5,585 nucleotides of DNA from the NCBI GenBank assembly GCA_947624095.1, contig CANQIR010000067.1, positions 1 to 5,585 on the forward strand. Reading direction: 5' to 3'. The notes beneath the pieces were generated by a model. It saw nothing but the letters and a program-made list of their open reading frames with translations. It did not search any database and was not told the origin of the DNA. Positions 1-4,692 of this stretch are shown in pieces; position 1 is the stretch's first letter; each line of letters begins with the position of its first letter. The position numbers were made by a program, and so were the translations under genes. Source of the DNA: an uncultured Bacilli bacterium (lineage in GTDB: Bacteria; Bacillota_I; Bacilli_A; RF39; UBA660).

Positions 1-69
1 TGGTAGACGCGCTAGACTTAGGATCTAGTGGATTCATCCGTGGGGGTTCAAGTCCCTTTACCTGCACCA
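1..69 (+). tRNA. tRNA-Leu (anticodon UAG), 5' end cut by the window edge
   Basis: This is the 3' part of a class II tRNA. The anticodon stem pairs 12-16 with 24-28 around the loop CTTAGGA, and the anticodon TAG lies at 19-21, so it is leucine reading CUA/CUN codons. A long variable arm (29-32 paired with 37-40, loop TTCA) is typical of tRNA-Leu. The T arm has stem 42-46/54-58 around TTCAAGT. The 3' acceptor strand is TACCTGC, followed by discriminator A66 and an encoded CCA at 67-69. The missing 5' portion (acceptor strand, position 8-9 linker and most of the D arm) lies left of the window. The acceptor predicts that it begins GCAGGTA. Confidence 0.96.
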
Positions 70-80
70 AATTGATATCA

Positions 81-99
81 AACTCGGAAAACTCGAGTT
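81..99 (+). other. Small perfect hairpin in the tRNA 3' trailer
   Basis: AACTCG (81-86) and CGAGTT (94-99) form a perfect 6-bp stem around a 7-nt loop, 11 nt past the tRNA CCA end. No T-run follows it on either strand, so it does not look like a terminator by itself. It may be a trailer structure that affects 3' processing, or chance. A 10-nt palindrome, TTGATATCAA (72-81), abuts it. Confidence 0.4.
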
Positions 100-105
100 A
101 AAAAT

Positions 106-140
106 AGAGAACTTGAATGATATGAAGTTCTTTTTTATTT
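106..140 (+). terminator. Rho-independent terminator of the tRNA-Leu transcript
   Basis: GAACTT (109-114) pairs with AAGTTC (125-130) around a 10-nt loop, with extra A-T/G-T pairs at the base (106-108 with 131-133). It is followed directly by a T-tract, TTTTTTATTT (131-140). The stem is AT-rich and the loop somewhat large, but the position about 40 nt after the tRNA and the T-run support a + strand terminator. Confidence 0.75.
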
Positions 141-179
141 GCCAAGTAATGCCTATAAAACTATAAGTTTCAAACATTT

Positions 180-203
180 AAAAAACAAGTATTTCTACTT
201 GTT
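180..203 (-). terminator. Rho-independent terminator of the 139-aa gene, containing its stop codon
   Basis: Read on the - strand, AACAAGTA (203-196) pairs with TACTTGTT (191-184) around a GAAA tetraloop (195-192). This is an 8-bp stem, with the T-run of positions 185-180 finishing it. The upstream arm encodes the last residues (Asn-Lys), and the TAG stop (197-195) straddles arm and loop, so the coding region ends inside the terminator. GNRA-type loop and T-tract make this a good intrinsic terminator. Confidence 0.78.
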
Positions 204-614
204 CTGTAACATATTTAATAAGTCGATTTTGAACATATCTTTAGAAGCGTTAGCTTTAGAAATCATAATACCTTTATAAGTAGTTAATTCTGATTTGTGA
301 CCTTCTAATAAGATATCTGATGGTGTAATAGTACTCAACATTACAACCTTTTCTTTTTCATATACTGTATAGATTAATTTAACATCTCCATGGACTTGTG
401 TAAACATTTTGTCACTTGGTAATTTAAGCTCATAAGTAGCTGTTTGTTCTTTTTTATTTTGAGAAACTAATTCACCTAAGAATTTACCATTTCTTAAAGC
501 TGGATAATATTCAAAATTAATCTTTTTGAAAGCTAACATATTGTATTTCTTTAAAGCTCTTTCTAACTTTTTAAATTCATTTTCATCTATGTAATCTAAT
601 ACATAACCTTTCAT
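195..614 (-). CDS. Unrecognised small protein, 139 aa
   Basis: Function is not recognised. The protein has no signal peptide, no transmembrane segment and no cysteine. It begins with a short strand and charged helix (residues 8-24, DYIDENEFKKLERALKK), followed by a probably beta-rich middle (about 29-97). The C-terminus contains ITPSDILLEGH (96-106) and an ELTTYKGIMISK-type segment (109-120). The start chosen is ATG at 614. It is preceded by a GGGGG ribosome-binding stretch (626-622) and, further upstream, by a consensus promoter whose transcription start should fall near 639. The reading frame stays open to a TTG at 674, but that TTG is the promoter's own -35 box, so the longer 159-residue version cannot be made from this promoter. 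The gene is a single unit: promoter upstream, terminator overlapping its stop. It is convergent with the tRNA-Leu gene. A soluble cytoplasmic protein is likely; nothing more can be claimed. Confidence 0.85.
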   Translation of the reverse strand: MKGYVLDYIDENEFKKLERALKKYNMLAFKKINFEYYPALRNGKFLGELVSQNKKEQTATYELKLPSDKMFTQVHGDVKLIYTVYEKEKVVMLSTITPSDILLEGHKSELTTYKGIMISKANASKDMFKIDLLNMLQNK

Positions 615-621
615 AATAAAA

Positions 622-626
622 CCCCC
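622..626 (-). promoter_or_regulatory. Ribosome binding site fixing the start of the 139-aa gene
   Basis: GGGGG on the - strand lies 7 nt upstream of ATG at 614. It is a non-canonical but G-rich Shine-Dalgarno. Together with the promoter just upstream it decides for the shorter start. Confidence 0.6.
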
Positions 627-645
627 AATTTCTTTTTCTGATAGC

Positions 646-674
646 ATTATAGCATAAAAAACGGAAAATGTCAA
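646..674 (-). promoter_or_regulatory. Consensus sigma-70/SigA promoter of the 139-aa gene
   Basis: On the - strand, TTGACA (674-669), a 17-bp spacer and TATAAT (651-646) match the housekeeping consensus at all 12 positions. Transcription is expected to start near 639, giving a 5' leader of about 25 nt. It is the strongest promoter in the window, so the downstream gene may be well expressed. Confidence 0.92.
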
Positions 675-680
675 ATTATG

Positions 681-705
681 TCTACTCTTTCATATTTCGA
701 GTAGA
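681..705 (-). terminator. Weak hairpin after smr, possible terminator
   Basis: TCTACTC (681-687) and GAGTAGA (699-705) form a perfect 7-bp inverted repeat with an 11-nt loop. It lies 19 nt past the smr stop and 6 bp upstream of the next gene's -35 box. The - strand sequence after the stem (CATAATTTGACATTTT) has only a broken T-tract, so termination would be inefficient. It could instead be an operator-like inverted repeat for the adjacent promoter. Confidence 0.4.
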
Positions 706-724
706 TATTTTAGCATTTTCCTAA

Positions 725-1000
725 TCATTTGTCAATATTTAATTCAACTACTGTTAGACCATCGTTAATACCATCGTAATAATACTTTGCTACTTTCGGA
801 TGATGTTTTAAGACCTCGTGAGTGGTTCTTCGCAATGTGCCAGTCCCCTTGCCATGAAGGATCAAAATCTTTTCTTGCCCAAGTTTAAGATTTTCGGTGA
901 TAAAATTTTCGATTATTATTTTAGCAATACTACTATATTCTTGATGAATATCTATGTATGGACACTTAGCTAAAAAGGGATTATTCGTAATTTTGGACAT
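725..1000 (-). CDS. Stand-alone Smr-domain protein (MutS2 C-terminal type), about 91 aa
   Basis: The protein consists of almost nothing but an Smr domain. The hallmark HGKGTGTLRR (residues 49-58 from ATG 1000) is followed by a helix (TTHEVLKHHP) and the closing strand GLTVVEL, as in the C-terminus of MutS2. Smr domains bind or nick nucleic acids; in MutS2 the domain is linked to branched DNA and to collided ribosomes. There are no MutS ATPase or clamp regions here. The first motif, normally LDLHG, reads IDIHQ: the histidine is kept and the glycine replaced. The gene overlaps the 3' end of pfkB by 20 nt, in a different frame, which implies translational coupling. An alternative TTG start at 1012 would add four residues and lengthen the overlap to 32 nt; neither start has a clear Shine-Dalgarno. 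The stop is TGA, and the protein ends where Smr domains normally end. It could be a decayed MutS2 remnant, but the frame is intact and the domain complete. Confidence 0.87.
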   Translation of the reverse strand: MSKITNNPFLAKCPYIDIHQEYSSIAKIIIENFITENLKLGQEKILILHGKGTGTLRRTTHEVLKHHPKVAKYYYDGINDGLTVVELNIDK

Positions 1001-1889
1001 AAAGTTTTTCAACCGTTTCTACTGAAGGAATAGATAAACGAGTTCCTATCGTATTCATAGATATACCAGAGGCAATATTAGCATACTTTACGGCTTTTTC
1101 AATGTCACCGCCATTAGCAATTATATAGCAAAAGGCACCAGTAAAGATATCTTTAACACCGGTTGGATCAGATATTGGTACTTTAAGAGCAGGACTTACT
1201 TTGATTTGATTGTTAAGACAATATAAAGCCCCTTTATCACCTAAAGTTATAATGATATCGGCTTTAAGAAATTTGGCTTTTAATTTATAATAAACATTAG
1301 CTAATGATGCAGTTTTATTAAAATCAATTGGACTACCAGCAACTGTGGTAGCAAATTTTTCCGAACAGATTATATAATTAACATACTTACCTAACTCCAA
1401 AATTTCGGGAGTAACTCTTGAAGCATCTAAAACACTAATGGCTTTTGGGTATTTTTGCAAAGTAACTTTGGAAGCGTATGAGTCGTGACCATCGGTCATA
1501 ATAATATCGGGAGTAAAATCAAAATCATATTTTTTTAACTTAACATATTCATCGGCAATATTAAAGACTGTACTAGCTTGAGTGGATTTATCAATAATGA
1601 TGAATGATATGGCAGTATCTTTTTCAAAGGAAGTTTCGATATAACGAGAATCGATTTTTACAGTATCAAATTCTTTTTTGATGCGATTACCATATATATC
1701 ATTGCCAATTACCCCAGCAAAGGTTGTGCCAAATCCCCATTTAGCGAGTAAATAAGCACAATTGGCAGCTGAACCGCCACCACAACCTATTTTATTGATA
1801 AACCTTTCTTTAGTTCCTTCTTTTGGGTACTCATCAACAACAATACTAATATCATATGATGATTGACCAATACATAATGCTCTTATCAT
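981..1889 (-). CDS. PfkB-family (ribokinase-like) carbohydrate kinase, 302 aa
   Basis: This is a cytoplasmic ATP-dependent sugar or nucleoside kinase of normal family length. Visible motifs include the N-terminal strand RALCIGQSSYDI (3-14); the substrate-binding glycine signature GGGSAAN (37-43), followed by LAKWGFGTTFAGVIGND (48-64); ITLGDKGA (214-221), the nucleotide-side TxGxxG motif; and the second PfkB signature DPTGVKDIFTGAF (241-253), holding the presumed catalytic base Asp247. Two deviations stand out. The anion-hole GAGD is GVKD here, and the NxxE magnesium motif reads ICSE (174-177), keeping Glu177 only. The second is similar to some ketohexokinase-like members. The substrate cannot be assigned. 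The start is ATG at 1889 behind an excellent AAAGGTGAT site (1901-1893) and a TATAAT box, giving a leader of about 19 nt. smr overlaps its 3' end, so the two are probably co-transcribed. The fold is certain; activity and substrate are open. Confidence 0.93.
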   Translation of the reverse strand: MIRALCIGQSSYDISIVVDEYPKEGTKERFINKIGCGGGSAANCAYLLAKWGFGTTFAGVIGNDIYGNRIKKEFDTVKIDSRYIETSFEKDTAISFIIIDKSTQASTVFNIADEYVKLKKYDFDFTPDIIMTDGHDSYASKVTLQKYPKAISVLDASRVTPEILELGKYVNYIICSEKFATTVAGSPIDFNKTASLANVYYKLKAKFLKADIIITLGDKGALYCLNNQIKVSPALKVPISDPTGVKDIFTGAFCYIIANGGDIEKAVKYANIASGISMNTIGTRLSIPSVETVEKLYVQNYE

Positions 1890-1892
1890 AAA

Positions 1893-1901
1893 ATCACCTT
1901 T
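1893..1901 (-). promoter_or_regulatory. Strong ribosome binding site of the PfkB kinase gene
   Basis: AAAGGTGAT on the - strand, with its AGGTGA core about 5 nt before ATG 1889, is a near-canonical Shine-Dalgarno. It is the strongest in the window and settles the start. Confidence 0.85.
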
Positions 1902-1914
1902 TATTCTTAATTTA

Positions 1915-1943
1915 ATTATAATATATTTTAGGCAAAATAAAAA
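1915..1943 (-). promoter_or_regulatory. Probable promoter of pfkB-smr
   Basis: A perfect TATAAT (1920-1915) sits 26 nt before the pfkB start. At a 17-bp spacing the -35 position is TTTTTA (1943-1938), a poor match that also forms the T-tract of the preceding gene's terminator. The -10 box is convincing by position; the -35 is weak, so strength is uncertain. Confidence 0.6.
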
Positions 1944-1958
1944 GAAGAAATATTCTTC
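1934..1958 (-). terminator. Rho-independent terminator of the HExxH gene
   Basis: On the - strand, GAAGAA (1958-1953), loop TAT and TTCTTC (1949-1944) form a 6-bp stem, followed by TTTTTATTTT (1943-1934). It begins one base after the TAA stop. The stem is short and AT-rich but the T-tract is good. Confidence 0.68.
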
Positions 1959-1959
1959 A

Positions 1960-2754
1960 TTATAATTTTTTCATTAAACGCATAACTTCTTCGTAGGATG
2001 ATTCACCATAATTAAAGCGATTAATAGCTTTATAGATAACATCTTGATAATTAGGTGGTGTTGGTAAGCCAACTTCAAATAGTAAATCTTTGGGAATATT
2101 AGATGTATTATAATTATATTTTAGACCAGAAGCATTTAATGTATCGTGAACAATTGACTCACCTTTGGGCCTAAAACCTAAATTAAAGATATGTTGAACT
2201 TTTATATTATTTTGATTCTCATCACCGGCATATATACTAACTAGCTCGCGCATTGCATCGATATTGGCTTGTCTTTCGTAATATTTGTATACGTCTAGTT
2301 TTTTTAAAGACCAGGATATTTTAAGTTTAGTAAAAAGACTAGATACTTCTTGATAGTAAACGTCGTGATTTAAACGGTTGATTTCTGGATAGGGGTCTAA
2401 ACCTAATTGTTGCCACACATGAGATGATTCGTGAAGCATTATTAGTAAGCCAACCAAAGAGAAAACTTCAACATTCCCTTGATTGGGAAGATTTTGTTGC
2501 CATATTCTAGCAGTAGTTCTGACACTTTCTAGTAATAGAGGAAGATTAAAATTGATAATTCCTGATTCAGTATAAACTGGTAAATGTTTTTTAGAACCAG
2601 GAGTTTGATATTCTAAACGATCTTCAAAGGCACTATCTTTTTTTATGGCATCCAGTATTAGATTAAAATAACTCTCATCAACGAGACGTTGTTTTTGCTG
2701 GTAATAGTCTTTAATATCGATTAATCTTGATCTAGTTATTTGAGTTAATTTCAT
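1960..2754 (-). CDS. Putative zinc metallopeptidase-like protein with HExxH motif, 264 aa
   Basis: I cannot place this protein in a named family, but it has the layout of a gluzincin zinc peptidase. A hydrophobic helix, VFSLVGLLIMLHESSHVWQ (97-115), carries H108-E109-S-S-H112, the two zinc-binding histidines and general-base glutamate of an HExxH site. Forty-eight residues on, YYERQANIDAMREL (158-171) offers E160 as the third zinc ligand, in a setting that resembles the ExEAxxFA-type helix of ImmA/IrrE peptidases. The N-terminal 90 residues (charged helix, then a PVYTESGIINFNLP segment) and the C-terminal 90 residues resemble nothing I know. There is no signal peptide, so it is presumably cytoplasmic. 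The start is ATG at 2754 with AGAAGGAA (2766-2759) and a TATAAT box upstream; a terminator follows the stop. No adjacent helix-turn-helix regulator gene, as would be expected for an ImmA/IrrE pair, is seen. Peptidase activity is inferred, not shown; a structural zinc or non-catalytic role remains possible. Confidence 0.82.
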   Translation of the reverse strand: MKLTQITRSRLIDIKDYYQQKQRLVDESYFNLILDAIKKDSAFEDRLEYQTPGSKKHLPVYTESGIINFNLPLLLESVRTTARIWQQNLPNQGNVEVFSLVGLLIMLHESSHVWQQLGLDPYPEINRLNHDVYYQEVSSLFTKLKISWSLKKLDVYKYYERQANIDAMRELVSIYAGDENQNNIKVQHIFNLGFRPKGESIVHDTLNASGLKYNYNTSNIPKDLLFEVGLPTPPNYQDVIYKAINRFNYGESSYEEVMRLMKKL

Positions 2755-2778
2755 ATAGTTCCTTCTTTCTGAATGACT

Positions 2779-2784
2779 ATTATA
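2779..2784 (-). promoter_or_regulatory. -10 box of the HExxH gene
   Basis: A perfect TATAAT (2784-2779) lies 24 nt before the ATG. The expected start of transcription is near 2772, giving a leader of about 18 nt that contains the AGAAGGAA site. No good -35 hexamer is seen (TGTACC at 17-bp spacing). Confidence 0.55.
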
Positions 2785-2817
2785 CTAGAAAAAACTATTT
2801 TGGTACATAAAAATTAA

Positions 2818-3927
2818 CTAAAGATGTGGTTTTTCTTGAAAATCAAGAGATTTGTAGGTAGCTATTAAATCATTTAATTCATTAAAGACTGGACAACGAC
2901 TAATGAATGGTTTATTAATACGAAGATAGGCGTTACTATCGATTTCAAATGGCCAAGCAATAAATTCTAACCCTTCACTAGTATCCATTATCTTAGTGAA
3001 GTAACGAAGTAAAATTTGAGTAATATTTTCTTGAATTTTTTCTTGATTTTCTTCTAAATCGGATAAGGATAGACTACTATTTCTTTTTACTTTATTATGC
3101 ATAGCAATTCTTTTAGCATTCCATCTTTCAACTAGGAAAGGTACTATCTTAATATCTTGATCGTTACACAATGAAAGCAAAACGGCGACAGCTAAAAAGT
3201 AATGTTCTGGGGCACCATTTAATTTAGCAATTAAGCCTTTTCTAATTTGTTTTAAATATGGTCTTTCAGTAATTTCATCAACGGGTTTAGTTTTTTGAAT
3301 ACCATATAATATATATTTATCTTGATCGTTACCTAGATATATTTCAGGAAAATCTAGGATATATCCGTCATCAAATTGAAGATGACCAGTAAGACGGTAA
3401 GGAGTTTCTGATTTAATTGGACTTTTTTCTTCTTGAATATAAATATTAGCTTTAATAGTATCTAAATAACCTAGGTGGGTTGCTTCAGTAGTTTTAAGGA
3501 TAGGATTATCAAACATTGCGATACGCGATTTTAAAAAAGCAATTGGATCATCAAAATCACTAAATGAGGCATTAGCAAATAACGTAGAAATAACATATTT
3601 AATTAGGTATTCTTCTTTAAGAGCGGTAGCGTTTTTAATATTTAAAGTATCAATATCATTTAAAAAAGCAAAATTTTTGGCTGGGTAAAAGTTAGTTGCT
3701 CTTTTGACATATTGGACTAATAGTTGATTGAATTGTTCTTGATTAGATATTTTTAAGGTAGGTATTAAAAGCCCATCGGATGAGGGAACTTGACAATGGC
3801 TTACTACCCTATTTTCAACTACTAAATTAAAAGCAATATTTATAGCAAAATAACAGTCTATTCGACCTTTTTGAGCTTCTAAAACTATCTTGTTATAGAA
3901 TATATCTATTATTTGGTTATCAAACAT
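2818..3927 (-). CDS. Unrecognised protein, about 369 aa
   Basis: Function is not recognised. The protein is soluble-looking, with no signal peptide and no convincing membrane segment. Residues are counted from GTG 3936. About 1-60 look like an alpha/beta start (DIFYNKIVLEAQKGRIDCYF). A middle domain includes strands YRLTGHLQFDDGYILDFPEIYLG (about 180-202) and an ILYGIQKTK stretch. Then comes a hydrophobic helix with conserved-looking surroundings, HYFLAVAVLLSLC, followed by IKIVPFLVERWNAKR (about 262-276). After a polar Ser/Glu-rich linker (SSLSLSDLEENQEKIQENI) there is a final domain beginning ILLRYFTKI. Start choice: the frame opens at GTG 3936, but the TATAAT box at 3962-3957 predicts transcription from about 3950. 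That would leave out most of the upstream AAAGGA sequence, so ATG 3927, with a GAG 10 nt upstream, is preferred; GTG 3936 adds three residues. No clear terminator separates it from the HExxH gene 63 nt downstream, so read-through is possible. Confidence 0.82.
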   Translation of the reverse strand: MFDNQIIDIFYNKIVLEAQKGRIDCYFAINIAFNLVVENRVVSHCQVPSSDGLLIPTLKISNQEQFNQLLVQYVKRATNFYPAKNFAFLNDIDTLNIKNATALKEEYLIKYVISTLFANASFSDFDDPIAFLKSRIAMFDNPILKTTEATHLGYLDTIKANIYIQEEKSPIKSETPYRLTGHLQFDDGYILDFPEIYLGNDQDKYILYGIQKTKPVDEITERPYLKQIRKGLIAKLNGAPEHYFLAVAVLLSLCNDQDIKIVPFLVERWNAKRIAMHNKVKRNSSLSLSDLEENQEKIQENITQILLRYFTKIMDTSEGLEFIAWPFEIDSNAYLRINKPFISRCPVFNELNDLIATYKSLDFQEKPHL

Positions 3928-3956
3928 ATTAATCACACTCGTCTTTATTCCTTTTG

Positions 3957-3965
3957 ATTATAACA
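3957..3965 (-). promoter_or_regulatory. Extended -10 promoter of the 369-aa gene
   Basis: On the - strand TGTTATAAT (3965-3957) contains a perfect TATAAT preceded by TGn, the extended -10 element that lowers the need for a -35 box. No good -35 is present, which fits. Expected transcription start is near 3950, leader about 22 nt to ATG 3927. Confidence 0.68.
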
Positions 3966-3998
3966 CTTATAATAAATTATTAAAAGGATTTAAGAATC

Positions 3999-4589
3999 TT
4001 AGTGATTAATTTTAGATGTTTTAAATTGTGGAGAGCTAAGACCAAGTAATTTGGGGATACTTTTAATATTAATTGTTCTAAAAGAAATTATTTTATCGGC
4101 AAGGGAGACTATCCAACCTTCTTTGTAGCGGGGTGGTACAATAGTTAGAGGAAACATATGAGTTTTGATTGTATTAGTAATTTTTTTATCTATTAGATTT
4201 GGATAGTATTTTTGATAATTTTTAGCGGCTTCTTTTGCGTGGACAAAACCGTGCATTTTTAATAAACTCCTTTTAGTTCTAATAGCATCGGGATGTTTTT
4301 CATATAGTTCTTGAGTAAATTGCCAAGCTTTAGGATAAAAATCGTGTAATAATCCGGCGATAGCACATATTCTTTTATCAGCGTGTAATTTACTAGCAAG
4401 GAGATAGCTTTCAAAAGAAACGGAAATACAATGATGGTATACAGAATCATCGTGGTGTAAATATAGTTTTCTTTTTTGAAATTCGGGACTTTCTAAAATA
4501 TCTTTAACATAGGAATACCATTCATTAAAGTATTTATTCTTTTTTAAGACTGCTATTATATCTTCAATATCTATATTCAACTTAATCAT
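3999..4589 (-). CDS. HD-domain metal-dependent phosphohydrolase, 196 aa
   Basis: The HD superfamily layout is clear: VYHHCISVS (50-58) with H53 as first metal ligand; LLHDF (80-84) with the defining H82-D83; KMHGFVHAKEA (111-121) with H113 and H117; IKTHMFPLT (141-149) with H144; and SLADKI (162-167) with D164. The extra histidines at 113, 117 and 144 suggest a binuclear or trinuclear metal site of the HDIG/YqeK-like kind. HD enzymes hydrolyse phosphoester bonds in nucleotides, cyclic nucleotides or dinucleotides; the substrate cannot be told. From memory, THMFPLTIVPPRYKEG and the preceding HGFVH pattern match an uncharacterised family of small HD proteins common in Firmicutes (often K/THMWPLT there). 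No sensor or membrane domain is attached. The start is ATG 4589 with a weak AAAGAAAG site and a TATAAT box upstream, leader about 17 nt. The C-terminal 25 residues (TINIKSIPKLLGLS) lie outside the domain. Confidence 0.9.
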   Translation of the reverse strand: MIKLNIDIEDIIAVLKKNKYFNEWYSYVKDILESPEFQKRKLYLHHDDSVYHHCISVSFESYLLASKLHADKRICAIAGLLHDFYPKAWQFTQELYEKHPDAIRTKRSLLKMHGFVHAKEAAKNYQKYYPNLIDKKITNTIKTHMFPLTIVPPRYKEGWIVSLADKIISFRTINIKSIPKLLGLSSPQFKTSKINH

Positions 4590-4612
4590 CTAACTTTCTT
4601 TAGTACTATTAA

Positions 4613-4618
4613 ATTATA
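4613..4618 (-). promoter_or_regulatory. -10 box of the HD phosphohydrolase gene
   Basis: A perfect TATAAT (4618-4613) within TAGTATAAT lies 23 nt before the ATG. The nine bases TAGTATAAT also occur at the HExxH gene's promoter. No recognisable -35 hexamer is seen at 15-18 bp. The box lies 14 bp past the terminator stem of the gene before. Confidence 0.55.
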
Positions 4619-4631
4619 CTACTTTTTGGCC

Positions 4632-4665
4632 AAATTAAAACTCCATTTGTAATGAAGTTTTAATT
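4632..4665 (-). terminator. Long-stem Rho-independent terminator of the edge gene
   Basis: Positions 4665-4651 and 4647-4633 pair as a 15-bp stem around a 3-nt loop (ACA on the - strand). The 5' arm starts with A/T-rich AATTAAAACTTC and the 3' arm ends GAGTTTTAATT, followed by TGG. One pair (4643/4655) is G-U in the - strand RNA but would be C-A in a + strand RNA. This indicates that the - strand transcript is the one under selection. It lies 27 nt after the TAA stop. Confidence 0.8.
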
Positions 4666-4692
4666 GATTTTTTCTTCGCTAAAAATTGACAA

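Noticed and set aside
1..194. tRNA-Leu 3' end as an integration site for a genomic island
   Set aside because: No integrase gene and no second copy of the tRNA 3' end (GTTCAAGTCCC) was seen in the window; the neighbouring genes share the same composition.
615..674. N-terminal extension of the 139-aa protein from TTG 674
   Set aside because: The added codons are the -35 box, spacer and -10 box of a consensus promoter.
725..1012. smr as a frameshifted remnant of a full mutS2
   Set aside because: Upstream sequence is an intact PfkB kinase with no MutS-like residues in any frame, so no mutS2 debris is present here.
1960..2754. ImmA/IrrE anti-repressor or toxin-antitoxin unit
   Set aside because: Only the HExxH and a loosely similar Glu helix agree; there is no adjacent helix-turn-helix partner and the length and flanks differ.
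3957..4001. Terminator for the HD gene in the gap before the 369-aa gene
   Set aside because: The best hairpin (GATT-CTTA-AATC) has only four base pairs; the gap is better explained by the downstream promoter.
4259..4450. 63-codon open frame inside the HD phosphohydrolase gene
   Set aside because: It lies wholly within a clearly coding HD gene, has no ribosome binding site or recognisable content, and reads as a frame shadow.
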